From Streptomyces sp. NBC_01446 (GTDB taxonomy: Bacteria; Actinomycetota; Actinomycetes; Streptomycetales; Streptomycetaceae), in the NCBI RefSeq assembly GCF_026340095.1, contig NZ_JAPEPO010000002.1, positions 806,001 to 870,000 on the forward strand: DNA of 64,000 nt, read 5' to 3'. Positions within the stretch are counted from its first letter, which is position 1; the number at the start of each line of letters is the position of its first letter. Of this stretch, positions 7,544-16,112 are shown piece after piece. Made by a program: the position numbers and the translations under genes. The notes under the pieces were generated by a model that saw only the letters and a program-made list of their open reading frames with translations, was not told the origin of the DNA and did not search any database.

Positions 7544-8887
7544 ATGCCTGGTCGACAGAGCCGTCGATCGGTGCTCGCCGCGATCACCGCGCTGCCCCTG
7601 ACGGGCGCCTTGAGCGCCTGCAGTGGGAACGACAGCGCGTCATCCGGGAGCAGCAGCAAGTCCGGTACCAAAGGCACGACCACCATCACGTTCTGGTCCG
7701 CGCTGCGCGGCAGCCAGGAGGTGGTGGACGCGTTCAACAAGACGCACGACACCATCCAGGTCGCTTTCGAACAGATACCGTCCGGTACCTCCGGCGGATA
7801 TCTCAAGCTCAGCAACGCGGCTCGCGCGGGCAACGCGCCCGACGTCGCCACCATCGAGTACCCGCAGGTCCCGGGCTACGCGATCGACGGTGTGGCCCGC
7901 GACATCACAGACGTGATCAGCGACAAGCTCAAGGCCAAGCTGCTGCCGCAGGCGCTCGGCCTGACGACGTTCGAGGGGCGCACGTACAGCGTGCCCCTGG
8001 ACGTCGAACCGATGGTGCTGCACTACCGCAAGGATCTTTTCGACAAGTACGGCTTCGAGGTGCCCACCACGTGGGACGAGTACACCGATCTGGCACGCGC
8101 CGTCCGCCGCACCGGCGGCAAGCGCAGGGTGACTTTCTTCTCCACGGACATGGGCCAGTTCTCGGGCTGGTGCTGGGGGGCCGGTGCGCACTGGTTCGAC
8201 ACCTCGAAGGGTGCCTGGAACGTGTCGCTCGCCGACGCGCCCACGCGACGCGTGTCCCAGTACTGGCAGCGCCTCATCGACGAGGACCTCGTCTACGTCA
8301 GTCCCCCCAACAGCCGCGAGGCCGACGCCCAGGTCGGCAACGGCCTCGTCCTGACCCGGCACAGCGGCGCCTGGGACGCGGGTGCCCAGATGAATGCGCG
8401 CCCCCAGCAGAAGGGACTGTGGCGGATCGCCCCGCAGCCCCAGTGGGACCCGGCGAAGCCGGCGCTCGGCACCCAGGGCGGCTCGACGTTCGCGATCACC
8501 AAGGACAGCAAGCACCCCGAGGCCGCCATGGAGTTCATCGAATGGCAGGTCTCCAGCCCCGACGCGATCAAGGCCCGCCTGTCCAGCGGTGCGAGCAGTC
8601 AGTACCCGGCCGTGACCGAGCTGATCAAGGAGGGGCGTGCCGCTTTCGACCGCTCGTACTACGGCGGGCAGGACATCTACACGCTGTTCGAGACCGAGGC
8701 CCAGAAGATCAGCGACGGCTGGGTGTGGGGACCCCGGATGACCGCGACCGGGCAGGTCATGTCGGACGCCTTCGCCCGGGCGGCGGCGGGCTCCGGAACG
8801 ATCGAGTCCTCCATGCGCGCCGCGCAGGACGGCACGATGCCCGACCTCAAGGCGCTCGGCCTCAAGACCACCCAGCACTCCACGTGA
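7544..8887 (+). CDS. Sugar ABC transporter substrate-binding lipoprotein
   Basis: A 447-aa extracellular solute-binding protein (family 1, MalE-like). The N-terminus has basic residues (GRQSRRSVLAAI) and a lipobox LTGALSAC with the acylated Cys near residue 26, followed by a Ser/Gly-rich linker. The mature protein begins TTTITFWSALRGSQEVVDAF, typical of the family. It would bind the imported sugar at the membrane and hand it to the two permeases that follow. No ATPase gene is present; Streptomyces sugar importers commonly share the MsiK ATPase encoded elsewhere. Substrate unknown, but the downstream genes suggest an acidic or modified oligosaccharide. Confidence 0.93.
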   Translation: MPGRQSRRSVLAAITALPLTGALSACSGNDSASSGSSSKSGTKGTTTITFWSALRGSQEVVDAFNKTHDTIQVAFEQIPSGTSGGYLKLSNAARAGNAPDVATIEYPQVPGYAIDGVARDITDVISDKLKAKLLPQALGLTTFEGRTYSVPLDVEPMVLHYRKDLFDKYGFEVPTTWDEYTDLARAVRRTGGKRRVTFFSTDMGQFSGWCWGAGAHWFDTSKGAWNVSLADAPTRRVSQYWQRLIDEDLVYVSPPNSREADAQVGNGLVLTRHSGAWDAGAQMNARPQQKGLWRIAPQPQWDPAKPALGTQGGSTFAITKDSKHPEAAMEFIEWQVSSPDAIKARLSSGASSQYPAVTELIKEGRAAFDRSYYGGQDIYTLFETEAQKISDGWVWGPRMTATGQVMSDAFARAAAGSGTIESSMRAAQDGTMPDLKALGLKTTQHST

Positions 8888-8918
8888 ACGCCCGCATCCC
8901 GAAAGGCAGGTGACCCCC

Positions 8919-9902
8919 ATGACCGCGACAACCCAGGTCCCCGCCACGGCGGCGGCTCCCGCGCGGGAGACGGACAGCTCCCGGCACAAGGCGCAGCGTG
9001 CGGCCAGGCGCCGCCGGGGCGGCGCCGCGGGCGTCCTGATGGCCCCGTTCTTCGTGCTGCTCACGCTCGTCTTCCTGATCCCGGTCTGCACGGCCGTCTG
9101 GCTGAGCTTCTTCAGCGACGACCAGCCGGGCCTCGGCTTCGGCCCGGAGCGCACGGTCTTCGTCGGCCTGCGCTCGTACGCCGCCGTGCTCACGGACCCG
9201 TCGTTCCTGTCCGGCCTCAGCACGGTCGCGCTGTACTGCCTGATCTACATCCCGGTGATGACCGTCGGCTCGCTGGCGCTGGCCCTGCTGCTCGACTCGG
9301 GTCTCGTACGGCTGCGTTCCTGGGCCCAGTTGGGCCTGTTCCTGCCGCACGCGGTGCCCGGCATCATCGCCGCGCTGATCTGGCTGTACCTCTACACCCC
9401 CGGCATCAGCCCGATCATCGACGTGCTGGGCAAGGCCGACATCACCGTCAACTTCCTGGGCCTGCACACCGCGATTCCGTCGATCGTGAACATCGCGGTG
9501 TGGAGCAACCTCGGCTACAACATGGTCGTCTTCTACGCGGCCCTGCAAGCGGTCCCCCGGGAGGTCCTGGAGGCATCGGTGGTCGACGGGGCGGGTCCGG
9601 TGCGCACCGCGCTCCAGGTGAAGGCGCCGCTGGTGCGCTCCTCGATCGTCATGGTCGCGATGTTCACACTGATCTGGGCGCTGCAGCTGTTCACGGAACC
9701 AATGCTGCTGCGCGCGGGCTCGCAGGTCGTCGATGCCCGCTTCTCGCCGAGCATGTACATCTACGACGCGGCGTTCAGCCGCAACAACTACTCGCTCGCG
9801 GCCGCCGCGTCGGTGATCCTCCTCATCATCACGATCGCCGTCTCCTACGGCGTCACCCGCTGGACCAACCGCGTCAACTCGGCCGAGGAGAGCACCCGAT
9901 GA
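8919..9902 (+). CDS. MalF-type sugar ABC transporter permease
   Basis: A 327-aa inner-membrane permease of the binding-protein-dependent (MalF/UgpA) class. After a 35-residue basic cytoplasmic N-terminus, hydrophobic segments begin at GVLMAPFFVLLTLVFLIPVC. The EAA loop is at EVLEASVVDGAGPVRTALQV. The ATG at 8919 was chosen because GAAAGGCAGG lies just upstream; an in-frame GTG at 8910 would add three residues. The stop overlaps the next permease start (ATGA at 9899-9902), so the two subunits are translationally coupled. Confidence 0.93.
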   Translation: MTATTQVPATAAAPARETDSSRHKAQRAARRRRGGAAGVLMAPFFVLLTLVFLIPVCTAVWLSFFSDDQPGLGFGPERTVFVGLRSYAAVLTDPSFLSGLSTVALYCLIYIPVMTVGSLALALLLDSGLVRLRSWAQLGLFLPHAVPGIIAALIWLYLYTPGISPIIDVLGKADITVNFLGLHTAIPSIVNIAVWSNLGYNMVVFYAALQAVPREVLEASVVDGAGPVRTALQVKAPLVRSSIVMVAMFTLIWALQLFTEPMLLRAGSQVVDARFSPSMYIYDAAFSRNNYSLAAAASVILLIITIAVSYGVTRWTNRVNSAEESTR

Positions 9903-10771
9903 CAACTGCCGAGCTGAGCAGGTCCACCCTGCTGCGTCCCCGTCTGCTGGGCAGGACGACCGTCAACGTGGTCGTCGCGATCTCCGTCCTCTACACCATG
10001 CTGCCGGCGCTGTGGCTGGTGCTCGCCGCCGGCAAGTCCCGCGACGCGCTGTTCAGCAGCAACATCCTTTCCTTCAAGGACTTCTCGTTCGTCCAGAACG
10101 TCAAGGACCTGTTCGCGATGGACGGCGGCCTCTACAGCCGCTGGTACGGCAACAGCCTGCTGTACGCGGTGCTCGGCGCCGCGCTGGGCGCGATGATCAG
10201 CGTCGCCTGCGGCTACGCCTTCGACAAGTACCACTTCCGGCACAAGGAGAAGCTGTTCGGGCTCGTCCTGGCCGCGGTGATGGTGCCGCAGACGGTGCTC
10301 GCGCTGCCGCTGTACCTGATCGCCTCGGCGACGGGCGTCGTGAACACGTTCTGGTCGGTGTTCATCCCGGTCCTGTTCAACCCGTTCGGCGTGTACCTGG
10401 GCCGGATCTTCGCCCAGGGCTACGTGCCCAACGAGGTCCTGGAGGCGGCCCGCGTCGACGGCGCCGGGGAGCTGACGACATACGTCCGCGTCTCGCTGCG
10501 GATGCTCGGCCCCGGCCTGATCACGGTCTTCCTGTTCCAGCTCACCGCGATCTGGAACAACTTCTTCCTGCCGATGGTGATGCTCTCCAATCAGAAGCTC
10601 TATCCCGTCAGCCTGGGCCTGTTCCAGTGGAACAGCCAGGCGACCGTCTCGCCCGAGTACTATCCGGTGGTGATCATGGGTTCGCTCCTGGCGGTCCTTC
10701 CTCTCGTCCTCGCCTTCATCTTCCTCCAGCGGTTCTGGCGGTCCGGCCTCACGGCGGGGGCGGTCAAGTGA
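9899..10771 (+). CDS. MalG-type sugar ABC transporter permease
   Basis: A 290-aa permease of the MalG/UgpE class with about six membrane segments and the EAA loop EVLEAARVDGAGELTTYVRV. It ends in a short basic tail after LVLAFIFLQRFWRSGLTAGA. It starts inside the previous permease stop (ATGA) and its own stop overlaps the GTG of the dehydrogenase gene, so it sits centrally in a tightly coupled operon. It forms the membrane channel together with the MalF-type partner. Confidence 0.93.
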   Translation: MTTAELSRSTLLRPRLLGRTTVNVVVAISVLYTMLPALWLVLAAGKSRDALFSSNILSFKDFSFVQNVKDLFAMDGGLYSRWYGNSLLYAVLGAALGAMISVACGYAFDKYHFRHKEKLFGLVLAAVMVPQTVLALPLYLIASATGVVNTFWSVFIPVLFNPFGVYLGRIFAQGYVPNEVLEAARVDGAGELTTYVRVSLRMLGPGLITVFLFQLTAIWNNFFLPMVMLSNQKLYPVSLGLFQWNSQATVSPEYYPVVIMGSLLAVLPLVLAFIFLQRFWRSGLTAGAVK

Positions 10772-11775
10772 GCCAGCCCCGCGTGGCGTTGGCCATGTCA
10801 CCCCAGGCCGCGGCGGCCGTCTTCACGCCGCGGTCCGTGGCCGCGCTCGCGGAGGTGTGCGACCTGGCGCCGCTGCCCGTCCTGGACGACCTGACGACCG
10901 TACGGGCCAGGAAGATCCTCGCCGACACCGAGGTTCTGGTCACCGGCTGGGGCTGTCCGCGGCTCGACGCGGACGTCCTGGCAGCGGCTCCGCACCTCAA
11001 GGCCGTGGTGCACGCGGCCGGTTCGGTGCGAGGGCATGTCTCCGATGCCTGCTGGGAGCGGGGCCTAGAGGTGTCGTCGGCGGCCGCGGCCAACGCGCTG
11101 CCGGTCGCGGAGTACACCCTCGCGATGATCCTGCTGCACGGAAAGAACGTCCTGGAACGGGCCCGCGACTTCCGGCGGACCCGAGAGCGCGACAACTGGC
11201 TGCTGACCACGCAGGAGGTGGGCAACTACCGTCGCACGGTGGGCCTGCTGTCCGCGTCGCTGATCGGCCGCCGGGTGATCGAGCTGCTGCGGCCCTTCGA
11301 CTTCGAGGTGCTGCTGCACGACCCGTACATCACCGAGGCGGAGGCCGCCGAGCTGGGCGTCGAGTGGGTGGAGCTGTCCGAACTCTTCGCGCGCAGTGAC
11401 CTGTTGAGCGTACACACGCCGCTGCTGCCGGCCACGCGCGGCCTCGTGAGCCGGGAGCTGCTCGGTTCCATGCGACCGGGGGCCACCCTCATCAACACCT
11501 CGCGCGGCGCCGTCGTCGACCAGGACGCGCTCACCGACGTGGTGCGCGCGGGCCTCATCGGCGCGGTCCTCGACGTGACGGACCCCGAGGTCCTGCCCGC
11601 GACCCACCCGTTGTGGGACTGCCCGAACGCACTCATCACCCCCCACCTCGCGGGTTCCCAGGGCAACGAGTGGGAACGCCTCGCCGACACTGCCGTCGGC
11701 GAGGTGGCCCGGTGGGCCGCGGGCGACGGCTTCGCCCATCCCGTACGACGCGAAAGGCTGGCGTTCCTCGCATGA
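10768..11775 (+). CDS. D-isomer-specific 2-hydroxyacid dehydrogenase family protein
   Basis: A 335-aa NAD(P)-dependent oxidoreductase of the D-2-hydroxyacid dehydrogenase family (phosphoglycerate dehydrogenase, glyoxylate/hydroxypyruvate reductase). Substrate-domain features include VVHAAGSVRGHVSDACWERG. The catalytic signature follows as INTSRGAVVDQDALTDVV and, near the C-terminus, the catalytic His in ALITPHLAGSQGNEWERL. The usual GxGxxG of the cofactor fold reads GLLSASLIGRRVIELL, so the glycine motif is altered (G-x-x-S-A-S-x-I-G), which may change cofactor handling. GTG 10768 overlaps the permease stop. Its position in a sugar-uptake operon suggests reduction or oxidation of a sugar-derived hydroxyacid. 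Confidence 0.87.
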   Translation: MSQPRVALAMSPQAAAAVFTPRSVAALAEVCDLAPLPVLDDLTTVRARKILADTEVLVTGWGCPRLDADVLAAAPHLKAVVHAAGSVRGHVSDACWERGLEVSSAAAANALPVAEYTLAMILLHGKNVLERARDFRRTRERDNWLLTTQEVGNYRRTVGLLSASLIGRRVIELLRPFDFEVLLHDPYITEAEAAELGVEWVELSELFARSDLLSVHTPLLPATRGLVSRELLGSMRPGATLINTSRGAVVDQDALTDVVRAGLIGAVLDVTDPEVLPATHPLWDCPNALITPHLAGSQGNEWERLADTAVGEVARWAAGDGFAHPVRRERLAFLA

Positions 11776-13646
11776 CCAACCCGTTCAAACTGCCCGAAGA
11801 GAACCGTGAGTCGAGCCCGATCACCGGGTACACGCGCGCGCACTGGGAGGCCGTCGCCGACGGGCTGCTCGGTGCCGCGTGGCGCTGGGCGACACCCGGG
11901 GGCGCCCTGCTCGACCTGCCGGGCCGCCCCTCCGGGTCCGGGGTCCGCTCGGACGGCCTCGAAGGCTTCGCCCGTACGTTCCTGGCGGCGGGCTTCCGGG
12001 TCGCGGGCGCCGGCGGAAAGGACCCGCACGGCTGGCTGGAGCGGTACGCGCAGGGCCTGACGGCGGGCACGCGGACGCCCGGCCGGGACGACGCCGAGTC
12101 GTGGCCGCTGATCCTCGACCACCATGTGCAGGGCCAGCCGATGGTCGAGTCGGCGTCCGTGGCGCTCGGTCTGTCGCTGACCCGGCCGTGGCTGTGGGAC
12201 CAGCTCGACAGCGACGTGCAGGACCGGGCGGAGACCTGGCTGCGCGGGGCGATCGACCACACGCCCGCGCCCAACAACTGGTATCTGTTCCCGTTCACCG
12301 TGGCGTCGTTCCTGGAGTCGGTCGGCCGCGGCGACGAGGCCACAACGCGTGCCATGCAACGGGCACTGGGGCTCATGGAGACGTGGTACCGGGGCGACGG
12401 CTGGTACGCGGACGGCGACGGGCAGGCCTTCGACCACTACAACGGGTGGGCGCTGCACCTGTACCCGCTGCTGCACGCGCACCTGTCCGGCGACACCGCA
12501 CTGTCGGCCCGCTTCGGACCGCGGCTGCGCGAGCACCTGGAGGGGTTCTCCCTGCTCTTCGGCGCCGACGGGGCGCCGATCCACTTCGGGCGTTCGCTGA
12601 CGTACCGGTTCGCGGCGTCGGCGGCGGTCGGCATCGGCGCCGTCACCGGCCACACCCCGCTGACGCCCGGCACGTCCCGCCGCCTCATCAGCGGGAACCT
12701 GCGCTACTTCCTCGACCGGGGCGGAGTGACGGACGACGGGCTGCTGAGCCTGGGCTGGCACGGCCCGCACGACGCGACGCTGCAGACCTACTCGGGGCCG
12801 GCGTCCCCGTACTGGGCGTCGAAGGGGTTCGTGTCGCTGCTCGCGCCGGAGGACGACCCGCTGTGGACGGCGACCGAGGAGCCCGCGCCGAGCGAGGGCC
12901 CGGACCGGGTGCTCGCGCTGCCCGCGCCGGGGCTGCTCGTCCAGTCGACCCAGGCCGACGGGATCGTACGGCTCCACAACCACGGCAGCGACCATGTCCG
13001 CCCGCAGGAAGCGGAGTCGGCCGCTCAGGAGGACCCGCTCTACGGCCGTCAGGCGTACTCGACGCACACAGGCCCGACGTCCCGGACGAACGTCGCCGAC
13101 AACCATCTGTCGGTCGTGATCGCCGGCGTCGCGAGCGTGCGGCGCCGCCTCCTCCCGCTGGGCGCGGGGCAGGGCGACGGGTGGGGCTGGGCCGCGTCCT
13201 CGCACCTGCCGGTGTTCGCGTCGGGCGCGCCGATGGTGCCGGGACTGCGCGTGGAGAGCGTGACGGTGGCCCGGGGCCGGTACGAGTTGCGCGTGCACCG
13301 GGTCGTTGGTGCACCGCACGGAGCGGGGGTCAGGCTCACCGGATGGGCCTCGGACGCCTTGAGCTCGCATCTGCACGGCCTGTACGGATGGGGCGAGCGG
13401 GACGAGGTGCGGGCACCGCAGGGCACGGCTTACGAGCAGTGGGTGCGGGTGCCGCGGCTCTCGGGCACGGCCGAGGGAACGGCGGTGTTCGTGGCGCTGG
13501 CGTCGTTGAGCGCCGACGAGCCCAGTGCTCCGCTCGCCGACGCGGTGTCCGAAGTAATCGTCCACGAGAGGGAGTTGCGGGTGCGGTGGGCCGACGGTCC
13601 GCAGACCCTCGTGGCCTTTGAGCCGGTGCGCGTCACCCATGGGTGA
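11772..13646 (+). CDS. DUF2264 domain protein, putative carbohydrate-active (alpha/alpha)-barrel enzyme
   Basis: A 624-aa protein without a signal peptide, so cytoplasmic. The first two thirds match DUF2264: an opening TRAHWEAVADGLLGAAWRWA, aromatic repeats such as AIDHTPAPNNWYLFPFTVAS and WYRGDGWYADGDGQAFDHYN, and a conserved GRSLTYRFA. The rest is beta-rich, as in toroid-plus-sandwich glycan hydrolases and lyases. DUF2264 proteins occur in glycan utilisation loci; I do not assign a reaction. The ATG overlaps the dehydrogenase stop (ATGA), so it is translated with the importer, and cytoplasmic processing of an imported oligosaccharide (possibly uronic) is the best inference. It is the last gene of the operon, ending 48 nt before a perfect palindrome. 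Confidence 0.85.
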   Translation: MTNPFKLPEENRESSPITGYTRAHWEAVADGLLGAAWRWATPGGALLDLPGRPSGSGVRSDGLEGFARTFLAAGFRVAGAGGKDPHGWLERYAQGLTAGTRTPGRDDAESWPLILDHHVQGQPMVESASVALGLSLTRPWLWDQLDSDVQDRAETWLRGAIDHTPAPNNWYLFPFTVASFLESVGRGDEATTRAMQRALGLMETWYRGDGWYADGDGQAFDHYNGWALHLYPLLHAHLSGDTALSARFGPRLREHLEGFSLLFGADGAPIHFGRSLTYRFAASAAVGIGAVTGHTPLTPGTSRRLISGNLRYFLDRGGVTDDGLLSLGWHGPHDATLQTYSGPASPYWASKGFVSLLAPEDDPLWTATEEPAPSEGPDRVLALPAPGLLVQSTQADGIVRLHNHGSDHVRPQEAESAAQEDPLYGRQAYSTHTGPTSRTNVADNHLSVVIAGVASVRRRLLPLGAGQGDGWGWAASSHLPVFASGAPMVPGLRVESVTVARGRYELRVHRVVGAPHGAGVRLTGWASDALSSHLHGLYGWGERDEVRAPQGTAYEQWVRVPRLSGTAEGTAVFVALASLSADEPSAPLADAVSEVIVHERELRVRWADGPQTLVAFEPVRVTHG

Positions 13647-13694
13647 CGCGCGTTCCTGAACCGGCGGTTCGTGCACCGTCTCCCATCCTGGCCC

Positions 13695-13732
13695 GGCCGC
13701 CTGCGGTCCGCACGTGCGGACCGCAGGCGGCC
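13695..13732. terminator. Bidirectional terminator, 19-bp perfect inverted repeat
   Basis: Positions 13695-13713 are the exact reverse complement of 13714-13732, with no spacer (centre CAC|GTG). It lies between two convergent genes, the DUF2264 gene ending at 13646 and the LacI gene ending at 13736, so it would fold in both transcripts. There is no T tract, as is common for actinobacterial terminators. Confidence 0.8.
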
Positions 13733-13735
13733 CCT

Positions 13736-14782
13736 TCAGGGGGTGGCCGGCCGCTGCCGCTCACTGCTCGTGGACTCCCGTACCTCCAGCCAGTAGGGGG
13801 CCATGTGCACCTCGAAAGGCGGGGCCTCGTCCGCGCGGATACGGGTCGCCAGACACTTCACGGCCAGGGAGGCGATCGCGGCCTTGTCGGGAACCACCGA
13901 CGTGAGGGAGGGCGTGCTGTAGCGGGCTTCCTCGGATCCGTCGACGCCCGCCAAGGCGATGTGCCCGGGGATGTGCAAGCCCGCTTCGAACGCGGCCCGT
14001 CGGGCTCCGATCGCCAGCAGGTCGCTGAAGCAGAAGACCGCGTCGGGCCGCACATCCGCCGGCAGGCCGATCAGGGTGCGCATCGCCAGGAGTCCGTTGC
14101 CACGGTCGAACTCTGTCACTTGCGGCGAAAGTCTCGGGTCGTATGTCAACCCGGCTTCATGCAGGGCGAGTTGGAATCCTTCCAGGCGCTGGCGGCTGGT
14201 CGCGGACGCCGATCGGTCGACGCCGATGGCGGCGATCCTGGTACGGCCGAGGCCGGCCAGGTGAGCGGTGGCCTCGCGAGCGGCGGCGACGTTGTCGATC
14301 AGGACGTGGTCGGCGACGACGCGATCGCGTTCGTAGCTGCGCTCACCGAGCAGCACGAGCGGGAACTCGTGGACGACAGGCGCGAGTTCGTCGGGCGAGA
14401 CGTGCAGGGGTGACAGGATCACGCCGTCCAGCAACGACGCGCCGACACCGGTCGCAAGGCGCAGCTCCTCCTTGGCGTCCCCCAGCGTCTCCTCGATCAG
14501 GACGGTGAATCCCAGCGCCGCGGCCTCTGTCCTCACGTGGTGTGCGAGCTCCGCGAAGTAGGGCGTCGCGAGGTCCGGGACGGCCAGCGCGATGAGACCG
14601 CTGCGCCCGGTCCTCAGTCTTCGCGCCGACGGATTGGGCCGGTAGCCGAGTTCCGCCACCGCGCGCATCACCCGTGTGCGCGTCGTCTCTGACACCTTCG
14701 GAGCGCCTCGTACAACGTTGGACACGGTCTTGATCGACACCCCCGCGCGCTGCGCCACGTCCTTGAGTGTCACTGCCGTCAC
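13736..14782 (-). CDS. LacI-family transcriptional regulator
   Basis: A 348-aa repressor-type regulator. The N-terminal HTH with hinge is TLKDVAQRAGVSIKTVSNVV followed by SARRLRTGRSGLIALAVPDL. The sensor domain carries VADHVLIDNVAAAREATAHL, AVFCFSDLLAIGARR and GVDGSEEARYSTPSLTSV. It starts with GTG 14782 (VTAVTLKDV). It is divergent from the Gfo/Idh operon, whose 181-nt upstream region contains a perfect CGGCAAGCGCTTGCCG palindrome and an ACAACGTTG motif; the latter also occurs inside this gene's HTH coding region (14711-14722) and before the discoidin gene at 31 kb. Ligand unknown, probably a sugar made or imported by the neighbouring island. Confidence 0.93.
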   Translation of the reverse strand: MTAVTLKDVAQRAGVSIKTVSNVVRGAPKVSETTRTRVMRAVAELGYRPNPSARRLRTGRSGLIALAVPDLATPYFAELAHHVRTEAAALGFTVLIEETLGDAKEELRLATGVGASLLDGVILSPLHVSPDELAPVVHEFPLVLLGERSYERDRVVADHVLIDNVAAAREATAHLAGLGRTRIAAIGVDRSASATSRQRLEGFQLALHEAGLTYDPRLSPQVTEFDRGNGLLAMRTLIGLPADVRPDAVFCFSDLLAIGARRAAFEAGLHIPGHIALAGVDGSEEARYSTPSLTSVVPDKAAIASLAVKCLATRIRADEAPPFEVHMAPYWLEVRESTSSERQRPATP

Positions 14783-14904
14783 CGATCAGCCCCCCGTACT
14801 CGAAGTCCCTCCAGATTATGCACCTGTGAGCACGAAGCATCAGCGATCCGACCGCCTGGAACTCTTTCCCGACGAGGGGGTTGACCCTGCGGACACGCGG
14901 CAGT

Positions 14905-14916
14905 TACAACGTTGGA
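14905..14916. promoter_or_regulatory. ACAACGTTG motif, candidate LacI-family site
   Basis: TACAACGTTGGA at 14905-14916 is identical to 14711-14722 in the start of the adjacent lacI-type gene. It shares the core ACAACGTTG with the 12-bp palindrome at 31131-31142. The CG-centred palindromic core is typical of LacI/GalR operators. It may let the regulator control itself and both target operons. Confidence 0.5.
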
Positions 14917-14925
14917 ACCACCTCA

Positions 14926-14941
14926 CGGCAAGCGCTTGCCG
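14926..14941. promoter_or_regulatory. Perfect 16-bp LacI-type operator palindrome
   Basis: CGGCAAGCGCTTGCCG is a perfect palindrome with the AAGCGCTT core typical of LacI/GalR operators. It is 22 nt upstream of the Gfo/Idh start and faces the divergent lacI-family gene. Binding here would block the Gfo/Idh operon promoter or ribosome access. Confidence 0.75.
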
Positions 14942-14963
14942 TCCGCCTCTCGAGAGGGTCCCC

Positions 14964-16112
14964 ATGTCTCCAGATCGTCCCCACCGTCCGCTCCGCGCGG
15001 CCGTCGTCGGCGCAGGGGGTATCGCCCGGTCCAGCCATCTGCCGGCCCTGCGGACGCTGGCCGCGGAAGGAGAGACGGACGTCGTGGCCGTGGTCGACGT
15101 GGACGACACCGCGGTCCGCGCGTTCGCCGACACGTTCCGGATCCCCTACGCGTCCACGGATCTCGACGCGATGCTCGCCGAAGTACGCCCGGACCTCGTG
15201 GTGTTGTGCACCCCGCCCGCCCTGCACCGCGAACAGTCCGTCGCGGCCCTGCGAGCCGGTGCCTGGGTGTGGTGCGAGAAGCCGCCGTGCCCATCGCTGG
15301 CCGACTACGACGCCGTGGAGGCGGAGGAGAAGGGCGGTGACGGGGACCCGTACGCGTCGATCGTCTTCCAGCACCGCTTCGGTTCCGGCGCCCGGCACGT
15401 GCGCCGCCTGCTGCGCGAGGGCGCGTTCGGCCGCCCGCTGGTCGCGCACTGCCAGACCACGTGGTACCGGGACAGCGCCTACTACTCCGTGCCGTGGCGT
15501 GGCCGTTGGGCGACCGAGGGCGGCGGCCCGGCCATGGGACACGGCATCCACCAGACGGATCTGCTGCTCGATCTGATGGGGCCGTGGACCGAGGTGCGCG
15601 GCATGGCGGCCCGTCTCGTGCACGACGTGGAGACCGAGGACGTGTCCACCGCCCAGATCCGGTTCGCCGACGGGGCCGTCGGCACGGTCGTCAACAGCGT
15701 GCTCAGCCCCGACGAGGTCAGCCGCATCCGTATCGACTGTGAGCTCGCGACCATCGAGCTGACGCACCTGTACGGCTACCGCAACGCCGACTGGCGCATC
15801 ACGCCCGCTCCCGGCGTCCCCGAGGAGACCTTGGCCGGCTGGCACGACTTCGGCGAGGACGAGCCCAGTTCGCACCTCGCCCAACTGCGGGCGCTCGTCA
15901 CCGACATCAAGGCCGGACGGCGCCACGCCACCAGCGGCGCGGGCGGACGTCAGACGCTCGAGTTCATCACCGCTCTGTACAAGTCCGCGTTCACCGACGC
16001 GACCGTCCGCGCCGGTGACATAGGCCCCGGCGACCCCTACTACACAGCCCTCCACGGCGACGCCCCGGGCTGGGCACCGGCCGACCCCCACCAGGAAGAG
16101 GACCACGCATGA
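14964..16112 (+). CDS. Gfo/Idh/MocA-family oxidoreductase
   Basis: A 382-aa NAD(P)-dependent sugar or inositol dehydrogenase-like enzyme. The Rossmann loop RAAVVGAGGIARSSHLPALR begins near residue 10. The motif WVWCEKPPCPSLADYDAVEA carries the conserved E-K-P, and GHGIHQTDLLLDLMGPWTEV carries the catalytic-region H-x-x-D. It is the first gene of a three-gene operon (ATGA overlap with DUF6807, then GTGA with a cupin) behind a LacI-type operator. With the DUF2264/dehydrogenase operon it suggests oxidation and re-reduction chemistry on an unusual sugar; the substrate is not evident. Confidence 0.92.
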   Translation: MSPDRPHRPLRAAVVGAGGIARSSHLPALRTLAAEGETDVVAVVDVDDTAVRAFADTFRIPYASTDLDAMLAEVRPDLVVLCTPPALHREQSVAALRAGAWVWCEKPPCPSLADYDAVEAEEKGGDGDPYASIVFQHRFGSGARHVRRLLREGAFGRPLVAHCQTTWYRDSAYYSVPWRGRWATEGGGPAMGHGIHQTDLLLDLMGPWTEVRGMAARLVHDVETEDVSTAQIRFADGAVGTVVNSVLSPDEVSRIRIDCELATIELTHLYGYRNADWRITPAPGVPEETLAGWHDFGEDEPSSHLAQLRALVTDIKAGRRHATSGAGGRQTLEFITALYKSAFTDATVRAGDIGPGDPYYTALHGDAPGWAPADPHQEEDHA

